Shown: positions 1 through 13,139 of the stretch, in pieces
Layout: the number at the start of each line of letters is the position of its first letter
Numbering within the stretch: the stretch's first letter is position 1
Assembly (NCBI GenBank): GCA_030761205.1
Contig: JAULJL010000001.1
Location: forward strand, 37,209,145 to 37,273,144
Direction of reading: 5' to 3'
Source of the DNA: Fremontodendron californicum
Taxonomy: Eukaryota; Streptophyta; Magnoliopsida; Malvales; Malvaceae
Length of the DNA: 64,000 nt
Notes under the pieces: model-generated
Databases searched by the model: none
What the model was told of the DNA's origin: nothing
Seen by the model: the letters and a program-made list of their open reading frames with translations, nothing else
Translations under genes and position numbers: made by a program

Positions 1-497
1 TATATAGACCAACTACATAAAAATAAAAAAAAGGCCAGATATGGTGGGCCACCGCTCAAGACTCACCCATCGAACGTGGGCTCCACAATTTACCGTCACA
101 CCGACCCAAAGCCATCTCTGATGACACGACAACCCACCACACACAGAAACAGATTCTCTTCCTCTGGTCTTGGTCTTCTTCCCCCACGAAAATTTCTCTT
201 CCGTTTTTCCCCATTCCCCTGAAAATTTTCCTCTCCCTCAGCCAATTCCCGCCATTTTTGTCTTCATCGTTTCCAGATTTACATCCTTACAATCTTCTAA
301 TTTCTTTCTCTCTCTCAGCTCAATTTTTCACTTCTGAAAATAATAAAGTTTCCTTTTATAAACACCCGATTTTATTAAGTTTTCCGTTTCAGATTACCTT
401 TCTTCGTAGATCTATCGTAATTCATATCTTTGAAATACCCATATATTTGATTTACTTAAAACACCGATCCATTTGTTTGTTTTAATAGAGTGAGAGT
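1..497 (+). promoter_or_regulatory. Promoter and 5' UTR region of the auxilin-like gene
   Basis: This stretch lies directly upstream of the first ATG of the auxilin-like gene. From about 170 to 330 it is strongly CT-rich, which is common in plant 5' UTRs and core promoters. No convincing ORF is present; the short frame at 258-485 has no recognisable content. I cannot place the transcription start, and a 5' UTR intron is possible but not shown. Confidence 0.5.
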
Positions 498-3400
498 ATG
501 GACGAATTTGGCGTTTTAACAGAGCGTTACGGTTTAAAACCGCAAGGAAAATCGGCTCCAATGTCGCAAGCCAAACGATCCACCGCCACCACCACCACCA
601 CCAGGAATTTCGGGTTCGATTCAGGTTTGACCCGAAACCCCATGTCGTTTTCTTCAAAAACTTCACGGAATTCGAGTGCCAGTAACGGCTCTTTGCTTGA
701 CGATCACGACTTTTTTCCCAAGCAAAACTCCCAAAATTCTTTTGGTTTCGGCGACGGTTATGGTTACGAGTTTGGTGGTTTTGAAAACCCCACAATGAAG
801 CATTCTAATACGAGTAATAATAGTAGTAGTAACGGATCTTCATTTGATTTGGCTTCAATGATGTTGAATTCGGGTCCAAAATCTTCGTCTACGAATTCAT
901 ACGTTGTTGATGATTTATTTGGAGGAATGCCTGTCTCACAAAATGCAAATAACAATTTTGGGTCTTTTGCCTCGTCCACGAAGCAAAAGGGTCCGGTTGG
1001 TGACTTGCTGGCTGATTTTAGTGGTGTGGCGGCAAAATTGAAGAGTTCTAGTAGGAATGGTTCGTGGGATTTGGGAAAAAATGAGGCTGGTGTTGATTAT
1101 TTGATACCCGGGTTCGGTGGAAGCAGTCCTCCCGTTAATAGGTACTTGTTCTTACTTAAAATGAATAGAATTTATTCATAAAAAAAGTGGATATAATTTT
1201 CTGCTTGATTAGTATTGGTTTGAGTGTTAAAGTTTTAGCTGAACTGTTTGCTGTTTGATTTGTGTATTGCAGAAAATGGAGATGAATAATAATGGCATTT
1301 AGAGTTAAGAAATCAAGCATTGGTAGAACATAGGATAATAGTTCTTTTCATAATTGCGGGAGTTTCTTTTTCTGATATAATTTTTGTTTTTTGTTTTGTG
1401 GGATTAGTTTGGATAAATTAGCTTTGAAGTCTTTGAGAATGTGATATATCAAAAAACATGGACAATTTTATGGCTGACGAAGATAAATATTGGTGACATG
1501 AAACTCATGATTTTCGGAACTATTTATTTCATTCTGTTCTAATTTTATGTTTCTCTGACTATAAAATATAGTACTAATATTTTGTTCTGAACCAATTTGG
1601 ATGGAGAAGGTTACTCTGCACTAACATAGCGTCAAGTGACAGATTTGAGCACGTCTGTATTATGACTTTTTTTTTTTTTTAAAATTTTGGGGGAAGGGGG
1701 ATTTGAACCTGCTCCTTGAGCTGGAGATTATATGGACCTATCATTGAGCCAAATGCTCAGGTGCTAACATTTCCTTTTTAAGAATTATTCCTCTCATATT
1801 TGAAAGTTTTATAGTTTAAGGAAGTTTTTAGAGCAGTTAAGTTAATTGACTGGACAACTGGAATAATCATTTGAGAATTAGTACTGCTAATATACCATTC
1901 TGTTTTGCTGGTTGGAGCCTGTCTTTATCAATTCTACTGGATATAATTACTGCTTGGTGTTGTTTAAATTTCCAAAAATTGCAACTGAACCCAGCTTACC
2001 CACTGCTTTGATCGGCAGTTGGGGATGAAGCTTACGTTATTGATATGAACAGAGGAAAGGGCTTGGAATTGCATGATGATAAAAAAGCCTTACAGCTTTA
2101 GTAAACTTACAAATGTTCCCATCACTTTTGACTTTGGTATTTTTGGCTTCTAAAACATAAATTTGCTGCCGCTTGCAATCTTTTACTTGCTATACATTGA
2201 TAGGAAATGTTCCAATGGTAAATTGGTGAGTTAGTGATCCTGGTTAGGAAGGAAAAGATATTGAAGCTGTTATCTTCCGACCCTATTGTTTTGTATTTGT
2301 CTTCAGCAATAACTTGGATTTTATATCACACATTTGGTGCACATATTTGCAGTTGGATGCTATGAAGTAGTCACTTCAATATGATTATGTTGTTGGTATG
2401 TAAAAATTTGAATTCTTATTTGAAATTTCTTTTTTTTTGTATGCAGGACTAATGTTAAGACAACCAAATCAACCTTCAGATCATCAGAGGAACCTTTTGT
2501 AGTATTAGAGTCAGATTCAGGCTCGGAATATAATTTCTCAGAAGCCCCTACAGATCCACTGGGAGAATTCAGCATGCTTAATCAATCTGGAGGAACAAAG
2601 CCTCGTGGTTCTTCAAATGCTTCACGATCATTGAGGCCTCCTCCAAAACCAGCACAAGTTTTGAAGGCAGATAAAGGTTCTTCTGCATCCATTAGCAAAA
2701 ATAAAGGTCAATGTTTATTCTTCTTTACATCATTAGCTTTGTAACACTGAGAGGATTCTTGATGCAGTAAAGAGTTCAGGTGTATCTCCGATAGATGAAC
2801 TTGAGGACTTTGCCATGGGGAGAGTGCACAATAAGGCTAGTAGATCTAAAGAAGCTGAAGATGCTACAAAAAAGACTCAACAGAATAAAGAAGATGATCT
2901 GGAATCCTTTTTCGGTGTGAGTTCCAGATCAAATAGTGCACCAAAGTCAAGGGCAACAACTTTGGTGAGCACTATAGATGTAAAAAGTACCACCACTTAC
3001 TGAAAACTGCAGAATTTTTTATTGATATAGTTTCTTTCTTTATGTTCTTATCAGGATCCCATGTTTTATAAAAATATACACAACAGACAGCAAAAGACAT
3101 CTGCAGGAGCATCATCCACTGCAAAGAAGGCTTCTCCTGTCACTATGACAAATGGAATAGATGACCTTTCTTTTATTTTTGGAGGTATATTGTTGCTGAA
3201 ATATAGAAATGGACTATGTCTAGCTCTGGAAATTATCTTTGCACCATAGCTCTTTGATGTTTTATCTTTTTCATAATTTTTGTTCCCAAAAGCTGCCTCA
3301 ATGTTCGGAGAATTTGAGGAAGTTGCAGGCGAGAGTGAAGAAAGACGAAGAGCCAGATTGGTACGTCACCAAAGGACCCAGGATCGAATGGTGTGTATAT

Positions 3401-3871
3401 ATTCTTACCTTAAATTAGTTTATTTTTATTCTTTAATGATTAGGCTTAAATTAAATTAGTAAAGGTATAAGAATAAATTTGCTGATGAGGAAAGAAGTAC
3501 ATACTGGAGTCAACATTGGTATACGTGTCTGATTTTCTCACTCATGCTCACTCACTTATATATAAACACACAAGTAAAGACTGAACAACCTGAGGCCTGA
3601 TGATTAAAGCAGTTTTGGCAATCATAAAATGTGATAAAAGTTGTGTCCAGCATATAAGGATTTCCTTGACGTTTGTCACTACGCATCATCTTATACTGTT
3701 TTGGCCATCTTTGAGCTTGATACTTATATATTGGACCACATTGGTACGCACATTGCTACTCACCTGCATAACTGACCCTTTAGTGCCTGTATCATCTTGA
3801 TTTCTGATATGCATCATGTGCTGGCAAAAATGCCAGGCAAATTCTTCTGTTGGCACCTTTATTGCTATACG

Positions 3872-3909
<38 letters not shown>

Positions 3910-5611
3910 TTTTAATGTTTAGATTACATTTTGTTTGTAAGACATACTTCAACAGTTCTCGATTGTTCTTGTGCTAGGCAAGAGCAGTTGCTGATATGAA
4001 CCAGCGTGATCGCCAAACACAGAATGTACAAGAAGAGAGGCGTGTAAGTAGTTCAATCGATGCATTAATTGTAGATTAGATATGGAGGGTTCTTATTCTT
4101 CATGCTTGTATGCGCTTTACATGCTTTTGCACCATTTCTTTGTTCATACGTCATGAATTCTTGAATTTTAATGATTTTGTTGTTCACCATAATTTTCATA
4201 GAGGATTGCTGATGCTATGGATTTTGAGATAAAACGCTGGGCTGCAGGGAAGGAAGGCAATATGCGTGCACTTTTATCATCATTGCAACAGGTGTGTTCC
4301 TCATCATTTTCCTATTCTCTGCATTTACCTTCTAATAAGAAATTATCAGTTTAATGTTTTGAAATCATTATTGAATGTCTAGAATTTATGGCTTCTTGGT
4401 TTGCATAATAACTTTTTACCTTAACAAATAGGTACTTTGGTCTGAATGTGGTTGGGAGCCAGTTTCACTGACTGATTTGATAACCTCTGGCTCTGTCAAA
4501 AAAGTTTATAGAAAAGCCACATTATGTGTCCATCCTGATAAGGTTCAGCAGAAAGGTGCCACTCTTGAACAGAAATATATTGCTGAAAAGGTTTTCGATA
4601 TTCTCAAGGTACTGTATGAATCTCACTTATCATTTACAAGGAATCATTTATTTTAATATTAGTTGTATCCTCAATGACCACATGGCATCCTCTTTGAAGG
4701 AATGGGTAGACCGAAGTTCAAAACTATGATGTTTGGTGTGGTGGATCTAGTCTACCTAATGCTTAGCCATAGTGATGGGGCTTTGAGTAAAACTTGTTTC
4801 ATTTGGATGGATTTTCATTTTGAAAATCAGGGATCAGTTTAGAGATGGTACTTGGGAGATGACAGTCCTTAACATGGAAGTGGGGCATGGGAGTTATAGC
4901 ATACCCTGCCGTGGGCATGTAGACCTAAAATATTTTCTGTTTACCCACATATTACTAGCCCAAGCTTCTTAGACATTCCTGTTTTTCTTCACATTTGCTT
5001 AAGGTTTTGTGCTACCTCTATTCTTCTGTTTTCAGTTTTTCGACTTCTTTTTTTCTATATCAGCCATTCATCTTCTTTTTCTTCTTCCTTAACTTTGTTC
5101 TCTTCTGTGGTCTCTTTCTTGATATAAAATGTTTCATATATTTAATTAATTAACTATATAGATTATAGAGTATTTTGCACTTGATCTGTTGATCAAACAA
5201 AAAACCTTAATTATTTTCGGTTTCCTGGCTTTTCTGGTACCTATTCAAATGTGTGTCATGCCAGATGTCCTGTCTTTAATTGTTTTCTTTGTCTTTTAGG
5301 ACACCAAGCAAACATCAGGCTTGAAGTGTCCAATAAATAGTTCATTTGAGAGTTTTGGATGGCAACAAATGGAAAGATAAGCTTAACCCAAGGGGAGAAA
5401 AGGAACAGAAAAGATAACAAACTTTTTAGTTTGCTGGTTTTATAATCATTTTAATACAAACTATAGTTTTTTTTTATACTTTGGTGGTTCTAAATACTTA
5501 CTATAAAACTATTGTTGACAATAGTTCCTGTGTTTTTTCATATTTTATTTTATTTTATATGCATTGGAACAGGAAGCTTGGAACAAGTTCAACAAGGAAG
5601 AACTTTCTTAA
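498..5611 (+). CDS. Auxilin-like J-domain protein (clathrin uncoating co-chaperone family)
   Basis: Nine coding exons can be read with GT-AG junctions and continuous phase: 498-1141, 2447-2706, 2768-2964, 3055-3184, 3293-3390, 3978-4043, 4202-4291, 4432-4608 and 5573-5611. Together they give 1701 nt, or 566 aa plus stop. The N-terminus (MDEFGVLTERYGLKPQGKSA) resembles plant auxilin-related proteins. The middle is Ser/Asn-rich and low in complexity, then comes a charged helical stretch (SEERRRARL; RDRQTQNVQEERRRIADAMD). The C-terminal ~75 residues form an auxilin-type J domain with the HPD triad at residues 529-531 (CVHPDK) and a conserved ending (EAWNKFNKEEL). In this family the J domain stimulates Hsc70 to strip clathrin from vesicles, and the JAC1 branch acts in chloroplast movement. 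Which plant subgroup this belongs to is not settled here. The gene appears intact. A 3' UTR intron is plausible after 5621. Exon positions are read by eye. Confidence 0.88.
1669..1775 (-). mobile_element. Probable tRNA-derived SINE in intron 1 of the auxilin-like gene
   Basis: Read on the minus strand, this piece contains an A-box-like sequence (TGGCTCAATGATAGG). About 40 nt later comes a good RNA polymerase III B box (GGTTCAAATCC), and the piece ends in a run of A (T run at 1669-1680 on the plus strand). That order and spacing fit a short plant SINE. I could not find a clear target-site duplication, so the 5' end is approximate. Being antisense inside a long first intron, it probably does not affect the protein. 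Confidence 0.5.
3871..3906 (+). repeat. (CT)n microsatellite in intron 5
   Basis: A near-perfect CT dinucleotide run sits in the long intron between the exons ending at 3390 and starting at 3978 of the auxilin-like gene. It is a likely length-polymorphic marker. Confidence 0.9.
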
Positions 5612-7043
5612 AATCTGGAAGGTAAGCTCATTTGAAGAATCAAGCCATTTTTATTTGGCAGTGGTTCATTTCAGAACAGAAGATGCAAGAACACGCTCAG
5701 CAGTGTTATGGTTTAGCAAGGATGACACCGTCCACACATCGCGTCACTGGTTAGGGAACTTTTATCAAGAAATGAGGCGCGTGGTAAGGAGTAAAATTTT
5801 TCATGTATGACTATAAATTAATGCATCTTCAGGAAGCAAGTAGATTTTACAATGTTTACTGAACCTGCACCCATGCCATACATTTCATTTATTTATGCTA
5901 TATAGATTTTTCTTTTCTTCTCTTGTCTATGTTTGTTTCGGCTTGGTTGGTTTCCACTTTTGTTATTTTCTTTGATTTTTTTTCCCCCTGTAAGCAAGCA
6001 CACACATTGTCTTTGTTGTAATTTCAGATTAATTGTATTAATTTTTTTCCCCTGTGAGCCTTCAATTTGTTGAATAAATTGAATGCTGTCTCATTTTAAG
6101 TGAAAGCCACCTTATTGTTGTTGTGGATTTCCATTTTTTCCTTTGGAAAGTACTCTCACCGCATCGAATGTGGACCCTAAATATAAATTTAATGTTGATC
6201 TCTACCAATTAAAAGTGAGGTTAAAGGCATGGTATTTCCATTGGGTATCCATTTGCTAGTGTTTCTTGCATCAAATTCGCATGATAGGACTACAAAATTG
6301 AACTAGGTTGATGCAGTTGTTGGAGCTTCGGAGGTCAGTTACATAAATAAATGAAAATCGAGAAAAAGAAAAATGTCCTGGCCTGCAAATGGTTAATATT
6401 ATGTTTCTTTGAATTATGGTAAATTATCTAATATGGTACTATGATTTATACATTTTCAGTAGTGGCCCAATATCTTGTTTAACAGCAATATGGAAACAGT
6501 TCTTATTAGGTGAACTCAATTACCCAGCACCTCTACCAGGATAAGAGACTGTAACTTTGATGCACTTAAAATTCTGAACTAGGTTGACCAATTCAAGATC
6601 AAAACTCATCACTTATCATGATTATAATTCTTTTTCCAGATTATTTACTAGAGTTGTCAAAGAATCGGATTTGAATTAATATTTTTATTCTTAATATAGA
6701 CATAAACCCGACCAACATTCAGTTTGGCTCGATTTATGAATAAAAATTGTATTTATCGTATTCGATAATCAGCATCTTTTGATGCTTAGGTTGCAAGAAA
6801 AGCATTCTTACCTTAAATTTAATGATTTAAAGGTCATTAGAGGCAGAACAACAACATATCAACAGCAAAATCCAGAACACAATGATTATTAACCAAGAAA
6901 TCAGCGAACAGGAATGCAAATAATATGAAACAGTAACATAAAGCATTCCAAACGCTCCCTATTCTTGGAGATTCTTCTCTAAAAACTCCATAGTCATCTG
7001 GAGCTGAAAGTAATCATGATCAAAGAAAATTAAATAGGAAAAT
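5612..7043 (+). other. 3' UTR and intergenic DNA
   Basis: The first part is 3' UTR of the auxilin-like gene, with a plausible donor after 5621 (GTAAGC) and an acceptor near 5674 (TTTCAG). Beyond about 5830 the sequence is AT-rich with no coding signal or repeat that I recognise. The last five bases before element B (7044-7048, AATGA) are its left target-site duplication. Confidence 0.55.
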
Positions 7044-7048
7044 AATGA

Positions 7049-9363
7049 TGTCATAATGGTTTTTCGACCGTTATACGGATTTTAAAATAAAATAGAGTTA
7101 TCACCAATCTTTTTGTTTAGATGTGATTTGTCACCTATTAAAATCAGTTTTAGTAAAATATTTTAAAATTAATTAAAACATTTTTTAAAATCAATTTCGA
7201 AGTCTGCGCTTTAAACCAGAGAGAAAACAAAATCGGGTTTGGGAGTCGGTTACGTGCTAGGAAGGATTAGCACCCCTGCGACGCCCGTTCGGAAAACGGT
7301 ACCATTTAATCATGTGTTATCATAAGTCTCGATTTAATGGACTCAACAACGATATTTAAAATTAATTTTATTTTTTATTTCTTTTTCAAAACATGTTTAT
7401 TATTATTTTATTTTTTAAAAAAAAGAATTGTTATTATTTTTTGAAAATGAAAGCGAACACAAATCTTTTATCGAGAACACTCATTAAATATTTTCAACAC
7501 TCTTGGTGGTATTTAACAAGATTCTCTCACCTAAAGATATCTTAAGAATCACCACTGTGACATATTTCGAATTCCATTGTTGGCAAATCTGTATTCTCTT
7601 TTTATTTTTGCATGAGTGCACATAATGCGAATAATTAGACATGATACACATGGTTTAAATTTTTTTTTTTTTAAATTTATCCTTTTTTTTTTCTTTCAAA
7701 ATATATACCAACATATTATAAATGATTATTTATAAAAAAAAAATCTATGCAAAAATAATTAATTAATAATTTTTTTTACTTGGAATATTTTAAGAAAAAA
7801 TTAATACTTTAACTTTTTTTTTTAAAAGAAATAAATTCCTTTTAGATTTTTTTTTTATAAATAAAAATAATAATACTTATTTATCAAAAAGAACTTCATT
7901 CTCTAAACTTCACCAAATAAATATTATTTCTTATGACATTTAAAAATAAACATGTTACACGATTTTTATAAAAATTAAAAAAATAAAAATAAAAATAACC
8001 AAAGAAAAAAAATTGTGTCCATTATTTGATTGAAATTTACCCAAAAATCTGTTGAAAATTGAGCCCACAGTTGGCTGGGCTTGAAAGCCTTCACGGACCG
8101 GGCCTGGGCTTGCTAGGCTAGCCTTTTCCTTTTTCCTTTTCCTTTTTTCTTTTTTCTTTTTTCTTCTCTTTTTTTTTTTTTTTTTTTTTCTTTTCTTTTC
8201 TTTTCTTTTCCTTTTTTTTCCTTTTTTTTCCTTTTTTTTTGGCCTGCCCCTGGATCCGGGTCAGGCACGCGGATTCCAGGTCGGACCCGGGTCCGCGTGT
8301 GGACCCTGGGGCTTATCGAAACGGTGTCATTTCGGCACCATTGTAAAAGGGCCTTTTTTTTTAACCTCTCTTCTCCCTCTCTCTCTCTCTTCCCTTTTAC
8401 TCTCTCCTCCTTCAAACCCAGGTTCCGATCGTCAAACAATCGCAGCCTCCGTCATCAGCCGCCATGCTCTGGGGAGCTTCCCGGTCCAAAATTGGCCTAA
8501 AAGGCTCTTCACGATCTCCTCTAACTGAATATCACCCTGGTTTCTTCCGAATTTGGCCTGAACCGAGCAGATCTAAACCCAGAGATCAAAACCCCTCCAT
8601 TTTCGAATGTCCTCCGACAGCCGTCGAACCGGCTTCTAATTTGGACCGTGGCATCTCTTCATCCCCAAACAAACCTTCCACCATTCCTAATGCCCAAACC
8701 AAAGGCCCCAACCTCGTGAAACCCTCTGGAACAGACACTCAAAAGTTGTTTTGTGCTTTTTTCTTTTTTGTTGTTTTTGGTTGTTGTATGTGTGTGTTGT
8801 GGTGAGTGGGGTTCGATTTTTTGAAAGGGGAGTCGAATGGGGCTCGGATCTGAAAGCCTTATTCGTTTTTTCTTCTGTGGCTTTATGGGGGGTTGCTTGT
8901 GTTGGGAGGATGCTAGGATTGGCTGGTTCACTAGGTGGCTGGGTAGGGGCTGGCGTGTGGGTTTGATGGCTAAGGAGGAGGCTGTCTGGCAGAGGCTAGG
9001 GTGGGCAGAGGGTGGCGTGTACGGCAGGGGACTAGGGTGGTTGCCTGCTAGTGTTAGGGGGGTTCCTAGGGTTAGGGTTTGGCTGGTAAGGGAGAGGGCT
9101 CACGTGGGGGGTGCAGGGGAGAGAGGCTAGTGATGGGCTTCGGTGTTGATTTTGGTTTGGGCCTAGGGTTGTGCAGGCAGGCCCGATTGGCTTGTAGCTG
9201 GCAGTATTGGGCTTGATGGCTTACTGGGCCAACAGGGGCAGGTGCTCATACTTGGCAGACCCGATTGGCCTACTAGGCCGATAGGGCCCAATGCTGATGG
9301 CATAGATGGGTAGGGGTGTGATTCAGGTCCCGAGTTGGATCCGGATAAAATTCGGTCGCTATA
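7049..9363 (-). repeat. 3' LTR of element B
   Basis: The left end reads TGTCATAATGG, so the LTR ends in CA on its own strand. The right end aligns with the outer end of the 5' LTR near 28052 but reads TATAGCGACC instead of TGTAGTGACC, a mutated TG terminus. It contains a long T/C-rich stretch (about 8120-8240) and a GC-rich U3 portion. The open frames inside are low-complexity and are not genes. Confidence 0.85.
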
Positions 9364-9378
9364 GTTGCCCCTCTTTGC
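9364..9378 (-). other. Polypurine tract of element B
   Basis: On the minus strand this reads GCAAAGAGGGGCAAC immediately before the 3' LTR. Element C has the nearly identical tract GCAAAGAGGGGCAGC before its 3' LTR at 62570. In LTR retrotransposons this site primes plus-strand synthesis. Confidence 0.75.
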
Positions 9379-9609
9379 ACATTGCTGAGAATCAAGAATT
9401 GGGCAAAAACAATAGAACCAATTTTTTCCGGTTATAGAGGTTCATTTTCAGAGAGGCTTTTGGTTCATCGTCGAGGAAAGATCAAGAGTTTTTTTTTTCT
9501 TTTTTTTTTCGAAAGCTTGTGATAAAACGATTAGCCTTAAAAAGATTACCTTGACCAATCATACCAAGGCTCGATCGGTCTTAAACAAACGAGTTAGACT
9601 TTGTAAGAA

Positions 9610-10330
9610 TTGAAAATGGTATCCAGAGGTCTTGGAAAATATCATTTTGAAAGATGTTACCCGGAGGTTTTTGAAAGCAGATGCTTGGAGGTCTTAAAAA
9701 ATGTTACTTCTTTGAAAATGGTGCCCGAAAGTCTTATCCCTGATTTTGAGAATGATGGTCGGAGGTCTTTATCCCTGATTTTGAGAATGGTGTTCGGAGG
9801 TCTTGAAAACATGATTTTGAGAATAATGCCCGGAGGTCTTGAAACAGATGCCCGAAGGCCTTAAAAATGTCTTTTCTTTGAAAATGGTGCCCGGAGGTCT
9901 TATCCATGATTTTTGAGAATAATGCCCGGAGGTCTTGAAACAGATGCGCGGAGGCCTTAAAAAATGTTTTTTCTTTGAAAATGGTACCCGGAGGTCTTAT
10001 CCATAATTTTTGAGAATAGTGCTCGGAGGTCTTGAGAACATGTAACCCGGAGGGTTTTTTTTTTTTTTTTGCTGTGCGTGGAGGTCTTGAAAGAGGTGCC
10101 CATGAGGTCTTAGCAGAGGTGCTCGGAGGACTTAGACGAGGTGCCTGGAGGTCTTGAAAAGTGTCTTTTTGAGAATGGTGCTCGAAGGTCTTATCTATGA
10201 TTTTTGAGAATAGTGCGTGGAGGTCTTGAGAACAGGTAACCCGGAGATTTTAAAAACAGTGTCCGAAGGTCTTGAAAAAGGTAACCTAGAGGCTTTTAAA
10301 AACGTTGCCCGGAGGTCTTGGTGATCATAC
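9610..10330 (-). repeat. Degenerate tandem repeats with core GACCTCCGGGCA in element B
   Basis: The plus strand shows many spaced copies of a CCCGGAGGTCTT-like core separated by AT-rich spacers such as TTTGAGAATAATG. Spacing is irregular, mostly 30-45 bp. The same family occupies 60765-61655 of element C in the opposite orientation, so it is an ancestral part of the internal region just upstream of the polypurine tract. The frames through it (for example 9610-9864) are repeat artefacts. Confidence 0.8.
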
Positions 10331-13130
10331 CTGAAAATCTTTCACAATCATATCTTTGAAGAAAATCTCACTAAAGGTTCAAATTCAAATGTCAAAAATT
10401 CCAAATCACCAATGTCATGCATGAAATATGAATGTCATGAGAAGTCAATGCATATGCCCCCTGATGATGCACGTGCAAGTACCCATGAATAATGTAAATG
10501 TTTTACGACACAACGTAGATGCAAAACTCAATAAATATGCAAATGTTCATGAATGATGCAAATGTCCCCAATTGTTTTTCCTAACTTTGGTTTAGCTTTT
10601 CCAATTCGTTTTTCCTTTTCAAACCAGAATGTATCCTGAAATACTCGTGCCTCGTAAGAGATCATCCATTTTCATCAATCTGGTACTATCTCTTTGCCCC
10701 GACAGTTTTCAAAATCTTATCGACAAAAGTCTGAGCCGAATGTTAATTTCTTCTACCGTAGTAGTTTCATACCTTTGGGCCAGAAGAACCTTTGCCTCAT
10801 GCCAACATCATTTTTATTCAAAACGGTTTCTTCCAAAAATATTTTCATTTTTTATCTGTTTTTGCTTGCTTTTTTTTTTTTTGAAAAATATTTGCTCATT
10901 TACTAAAAACTTTGAGCTGAGAATGTTATCCTCACATTGTGATATCCAAATCTCTTGAAGATTGATGATCACTATTAGAAGTGTTTCTTAGTGTCAATTC
11001 GGCTTTTTCAAATTGAGTTGAAAGGCTTGGTACAACAAGATTTTGGTTGATCCAAGGAGACTTCACAAAAATGTATGTCCTTTCTAGACTCACAAATGGA
11101 ACAGGTTTTATAGAACATGAATTCCTTGAGAATCAAACAAATTTAACATTCTTTTGGTTTCAAATCATGGCGTTTTGACAAGCGTCAAGACTAGTCGGGA
11201 TATTCAAACTGGAAAGTTAATTCTGGAAGGAAAAAGGTCTTAGTTTTCGAAGTCAAACCTCCCAATGAGAGTTGACAGTTTTGGGATATTTTGGAATTCC
11301 GAGATGTTCCTTGATTTCTTCAAAATGACATCCTCTTCTGTCATGGCCTCGACAATACCGTAGGCGGCATCGAAATTCTCTTATTTTACTTTAGACTGCC
11401 CATTTTGGGTTTCCACCCTAGAGTCTCATTTTTTTCATTTTTCATCATTTTTTTTGTTTCACCATGCATTTAAGAACTCAAGACTTATCCAAAAAGGATT
11501 GTTAGCCAAAAAGGAGACTGAAGTCTTGTGCATTTCTCTAAGAATAGACTTATCAATTTAAATGGCCATGCTCGATCAAAATGGTCTTTTCAAGGTACGT
11601 AACGTAGGCCAAGGTTCGAGGCTTTGAAAGAAAAGATAAATAGGCCCAAACATGTGTTTAAGGGTGATCAAGTCAAGGATCATTTCATGAGGAGGATTCT
11701 CTTCGAAACATTTGTCTTTTCTGAGCTTTTCTCTTTATCCGATGATTTTTCATCCTTTTTTTCTTCCTTTTCTAGGGTTTTTTTTTGCTTTCATTTTTCC
11801 CTTTTTTTTTTTGCATTTCTATTTTGACAGGGCGAGCCTGTAGTTATTTGGAAGCTCAAATTGCTCTTTGATTCAAGGCATTTTTTTCGTCTTTGAGCCA
11901 GGACTTCATTATCTGTGATCTTTGAAAAGATCCTTCCTTGCATTTGCCCCCTAGTGTGGAGGGTGATCCTTGATCAGGGTTCAAAGAAAGAAAGTATTCA
12001 TTAGGCTCAAAAGGGGTAGCAAAGGGATTTTTTTTTTTTTTACATCTGTGAAGGGATGATGAAAGATGGCCATTTTTCATATCATACACAAACATTTAAA
12101 CTAAAGAGTCATTCCTTAGAGGAAAACACGTTGAAAAATGACTTTTCTTGAAACCATCTTGAATTTCGTAAATACATGATGTCACACTCATTTTTTCATT
12201 GTTTTTTTCTTTTTTTTTTGGTTTTTTTTTTCTTCTCTTGTTTTCTTTGATTGATGCATGCCCCAAAAATTACTTCATCCTATTCACCACTTGTCCTCCA
12301 TATCTACAAATGATGCACCCTTTGATTGGTCATACAAATGAGAATTCGTATCATTATGAGAAACACCTCAAGTCTTATCTAGGTTGTCCGAAGTGACAAG
12401 AAAGAATATGGCTCAAAAATAGGTTTTTCTGGAAACATGAGAAAATCAGGTTTAGTCATTGTGCCTCAAGACGTTAATCATGAAGTGATGTCTGGGCAGG
12501 TCATGTTTTGTGGTTATTGAAAGGGATGTGAATGGTTTTGACATAACCTTGACACACATCAATTTACCATAATCTAGATTCTTGAAAAAGTTTTCACTTG
12601 TTTGAGACTCCAAAGAGCTCGATTTTTTTCAAAAAGTTTGTTCCATTGCTCATAGCCTAAACTAGGATCTGCATTTTTCTTATTGAACTGACTATGGTTT
12701 ATGAAATTCAACACTATATTCCTTGAAGCATTGATTTTTTCAAATTCAAAGGATTCAAGCATAGGAAAGTCCGAAAGAGAGGTGGAAGGGTATTGGGTCA
12801 TTTCTAACAATGATCATCAATATTCTCAAGACTCCCCATCATTTCTTAATGTGAAGAAAGAATTTTTTATTTTAAGTACACATTCTTCAAAAACAAGATT
12901 TCCTTAATGTTTAAATTCAAATTATTGTTAAAACACAATAAACACAAAGCATTTGAAATTCAAAATTTATTTATTTCATGTGGATGCCAACATAAGACAA
13001 GTGCTTTCATGATGAGGCATAGAACTACATGCATATTCCTCATGCTTGTTGACATGCTTTTAAAGGTAACAATTCTTATCCTCAAAAGCCCTAAATAAGA
13101 AACCGATCTATGGTAAGGCGGATTTCCACT
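10331..13130 (-). other. Non-coding internal region of element B
   Basis: This stretch lies between gag and the repeat array. It matches the corresponding region of element C (about 58040-60760) in reverse orientation. The frames seen are short and not shared between the two copies. No pol domain is recognisable. It takes the place where protease to integrase would be in an autonomous relative. Confidence 0.65.
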
Positions 13131-13139
13131 GTACGATAA

